From Gemmatimonadota bacterium (lineage in GTDB: Bacteria; Gemmatimonadota; Gemmatimonadetes; Gemmatimonadales; GWC2-71-9): 31,793 nucleotides of DNA. The stretch lies in NCBI GenBank assembly GCA_017889745.1, contig JAGGAG010000030.1, forward strand, positions 1 through 31,793. Reading direction: 5' to 3'. Position 1 is the first letter of the stretch. Each line of letters opens with the position of its first letter. Positions 30,508-31,793 of this stretch are shown here, one piece after another. The translations under genes were made by a program, and so were the position numbers. A model generated the notes under the pieces. It did not search any database and was not told where the DNA came from. It worked only from the letters and a program-made list of their open reading frames with translations.

Positions 30508-31793
30508 GCAGGTTTCCGTAAGCGACTCGCGGCGCCTGCTGGGCCCGAACCGGCTCATGGACCGGGCCGGCGCGGTACTCGATGTCGAGTTCGCTGCCTC
30601 GCAGCGCGACCAGCTGGTCGCGGGCTGGGCCACCAGCTTGCGATCGATGCTGGCTGGCCTGGGATGGGACCCCGCAGAACCGCACGTGCTTCCGTGCCGG
30701 GAAGGTGCGAGCCTCGCCTTCGAGGCACCGGTCGACGTCCTGCTTGCCGCCACCGAGGTCAACGAGTGGGCCTGGGCCCACGCGGTGGCGCAGGCCGGTG
30801 GCCCTGCCGACGAGCCACTGGCCGCCGCGCTTGCACGCATTGGCCAGCTCATCGCGGCGGAGCGCAAGCCCGCCCTTCTCGCGCTGGCCGCCGGCGCGCG
30901 GGATCATCAGGTGGCGTTCTTCGCCGACGACGACTTGGTCACCATCGGCATGGGGAGCGGCTCGCGGACATTTCCCCTGGGTGCGCTGCCCGACGCAAAC
31001 GCGATCGACTGGTCGGGCGTGCACGACGTGCCGCTGGCGCTGGTGACGGGATCCAACGGCAAGACCACGACAGTCCGCCTGCTGGCCGCCATGCTGCGGG
31101 CCGAGGGCCTGCGGCCCGGCTGGAGCAGCACCGATGGTGTCCTGATCGACGGCGAGCGCGTCGTGGAGGGCGACTACGCGGGACCTGACGGCGCGCGACT
31201 GGTGCTGCGCGACCATCGCATCGACGCGGCGGTCCTCGAGACGGCACGGGGCGGGATCCTCCGTCGCGGACTCGCGATCACGCACGCCGATGTTGCCGTC
31301 GTCACCAATGTCGCGGCCGACCACTTCGGTGAATACGGGGTGCACGACCTGGCGGGCCTCGCCGCGACCAAGCTGGTCGTGGCGAAGGCGATTGGCCCGG
31401 CCGGCCGGGTGGTGCTCAACGCGGAGGATCCCGTGCTGGTCGAGCACGCGCGCCAGCTGCGGGCGCCACTCGCCTGGTTCGGCGTCGATCCCGGCGGCGC
31501 GATGCTGCAAGCCGCGGTGGCGTCCGGATGCGGGGCGGCAACGGTGATCGACGGCCGGTTCGTCCTGCTTCGCGGCAGGGAGCGCGTGGAGCTGCTGCGT
31601 GCCGATGACGCCCCCGTCACGCTCCACGGGTCTGCGGTGCACAACGTGGCGAACGCGCTGGCGGCGTCACTTGGCGCGTGGTGCCTCGGCTGCTCGCCCG
31701 ATGCCATCCGGACCGCGCTGGCAACCTTCGGGCAGTCGAATGCCGACAACCCGGGACGGGCCAACCTCTACGAGTGCCGGGGCGTGCGAATCC
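30500..31793 (+). CDS. Mur ligase family protein related to the CphA M domain, no ATP-grasp domain (3' end outside window)
   Basis: This frame is open from the ATG to the right edge, 431 codons with no stop. Residues 1-175 match nothing I recognise and contain no ATP-grasp motifs. From about residue 176 it follows the Mur-ligase-like half of cyanophycin synthetase: TGSNGKTTTVRLL (P-loop, about 183-191), SSTDGVLIDGERVVEGDY, LETARGGILRRG, NVAADHFGEYG, VVLNAEDP, GSAVHNVANALAA and NPGRANLYE. All the ATP and amino-acid-ligase motifs seem intact. It overlaps the cphA stop by 8 nt, so it is translationally coupled. By homology it would form an amide or isopeptide bond at a carboxylate using ATP; the substrate is unknown. 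Its C-terminal domain lies outside the window. Confidence 0.82.
   Translation, partial: MIEQVSVSDSRRLLGPNRLMDRAGAVLDVEFAASQRDQLVAGWATSLRSMLAGLGWDPAEPHVLPCREGASLAFEAPVDVLLAATEVNEWAWAHAVAQAGGPADEPLAAALARIGQLIAAERKPALLALAAGARDHQVAFFADDDLVTIGMGSGSRTFPLGALPDANAIDWSGVHDVPLALVTGSNGKTTTVRLLAAMLRAEGLRPGWSSTDGVLIDGERVVEGDYAGPDGARLVLRDHRIDAAVLETARGGILRRGLAITHADVAVVTNVAADHFGEYGVHDLAGLAATKLVVAKAIGPAGRVVLNAEDPVLVEHARQLRAPLAWFGVDPGGAMLQAAVASGCGAATVIDGRFVLLRGRERVELLRADDAPVTLHGSAVHNVANALAASLGAWCLGCSPDAIRTALATFGQSNADNPGRANLYECRGVRI

Noticed and set aside
27589..30867. A 1092-codon open frame on the minus strand opposite cphA
   Set aside because: It is His/Arg/Asp-rich with no recognisable domain and mirrors the codon pattern of cphA; long antisense frames are common in GC-rich genes.

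Overview
The window is GC-rich, densely coding bacterial chromosome with no rRNA, tRNA, CRISPR, insertion sequence or phage gene that I can recognise. The longest gap between genes is about 130 bp. Several features resemble Gemmatimonadota (or a related soil or freshwater phylum). They are a SARP-type regulator fused through one membrane segment to a TolB-like propeller, two tandem Ser/Thr kinases carrying TolB-like and TPR regions, many small lipoproteins, and frequent GTG starts fused to the upstream TGA stop. This placement is an inference from gene style; no phylogenetic marker is present.

Layout. Bases 1-2274 (minus strand) hold a CPBP-type membrane protease running off the left edge, a YdcZ-type small transporter coupled to a DUF4188 protein, and a lipoprotein. 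Bases 2338-4536 hold a full-length bifunctional glutamate formimidoyltransferase/cyclodeaminase (ftcD) and a divergent SixA-type phosphatase. Bases 4600-8691 hold two unknown lipoproteins and, divergently, the SARP-TM-propeller regulator. Bases 8726-10561 hold a small membrane protein and a glycerate 2-kinase.

Bases 10690-18760 are the centrepiece, a serine-cycle operon: serine-glyoxylate aminotransferase, malyl-CoA lyase, both subunits of malate-CoA ligase, hydroxypyruvate reductase and PEP carboxylase. The glycerate kinase is transcribed divergently from the same short spacer. Together these supply the dedicated steps of the assimilatory serine cycle. Serine hydroxymethyltransferase, enolase and malate dehydrogenase would have to lie elsewhere. 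The PEP carboxylase reading frame is broken close to its C-terminus, apparently by a small deletion. A hairpin built from heptamer repeats sits inside the operon.

Bases 18757-25468 hold a PQQ-type propeller protein, two paralogous kinases that overlap by 4 nt, and a lipoprotein. Bases 25584-31793 are a cyanophycin cluster: isoaspartyl dipeptidase, cyanophycinase, cyanophycin synthetase, and a second Mur-ligase-type gene without an ATP-grasp domain that runs off the right edge. The cluster can both make and fully degrade the Asp-Arg storage polymer. PEP carboxylase (oxaloacetate, hence aspartate) and FtcD (C1-folate and ammonia from histidine) could link carbon and nitrogen metabolism across the window, but that link is inference.
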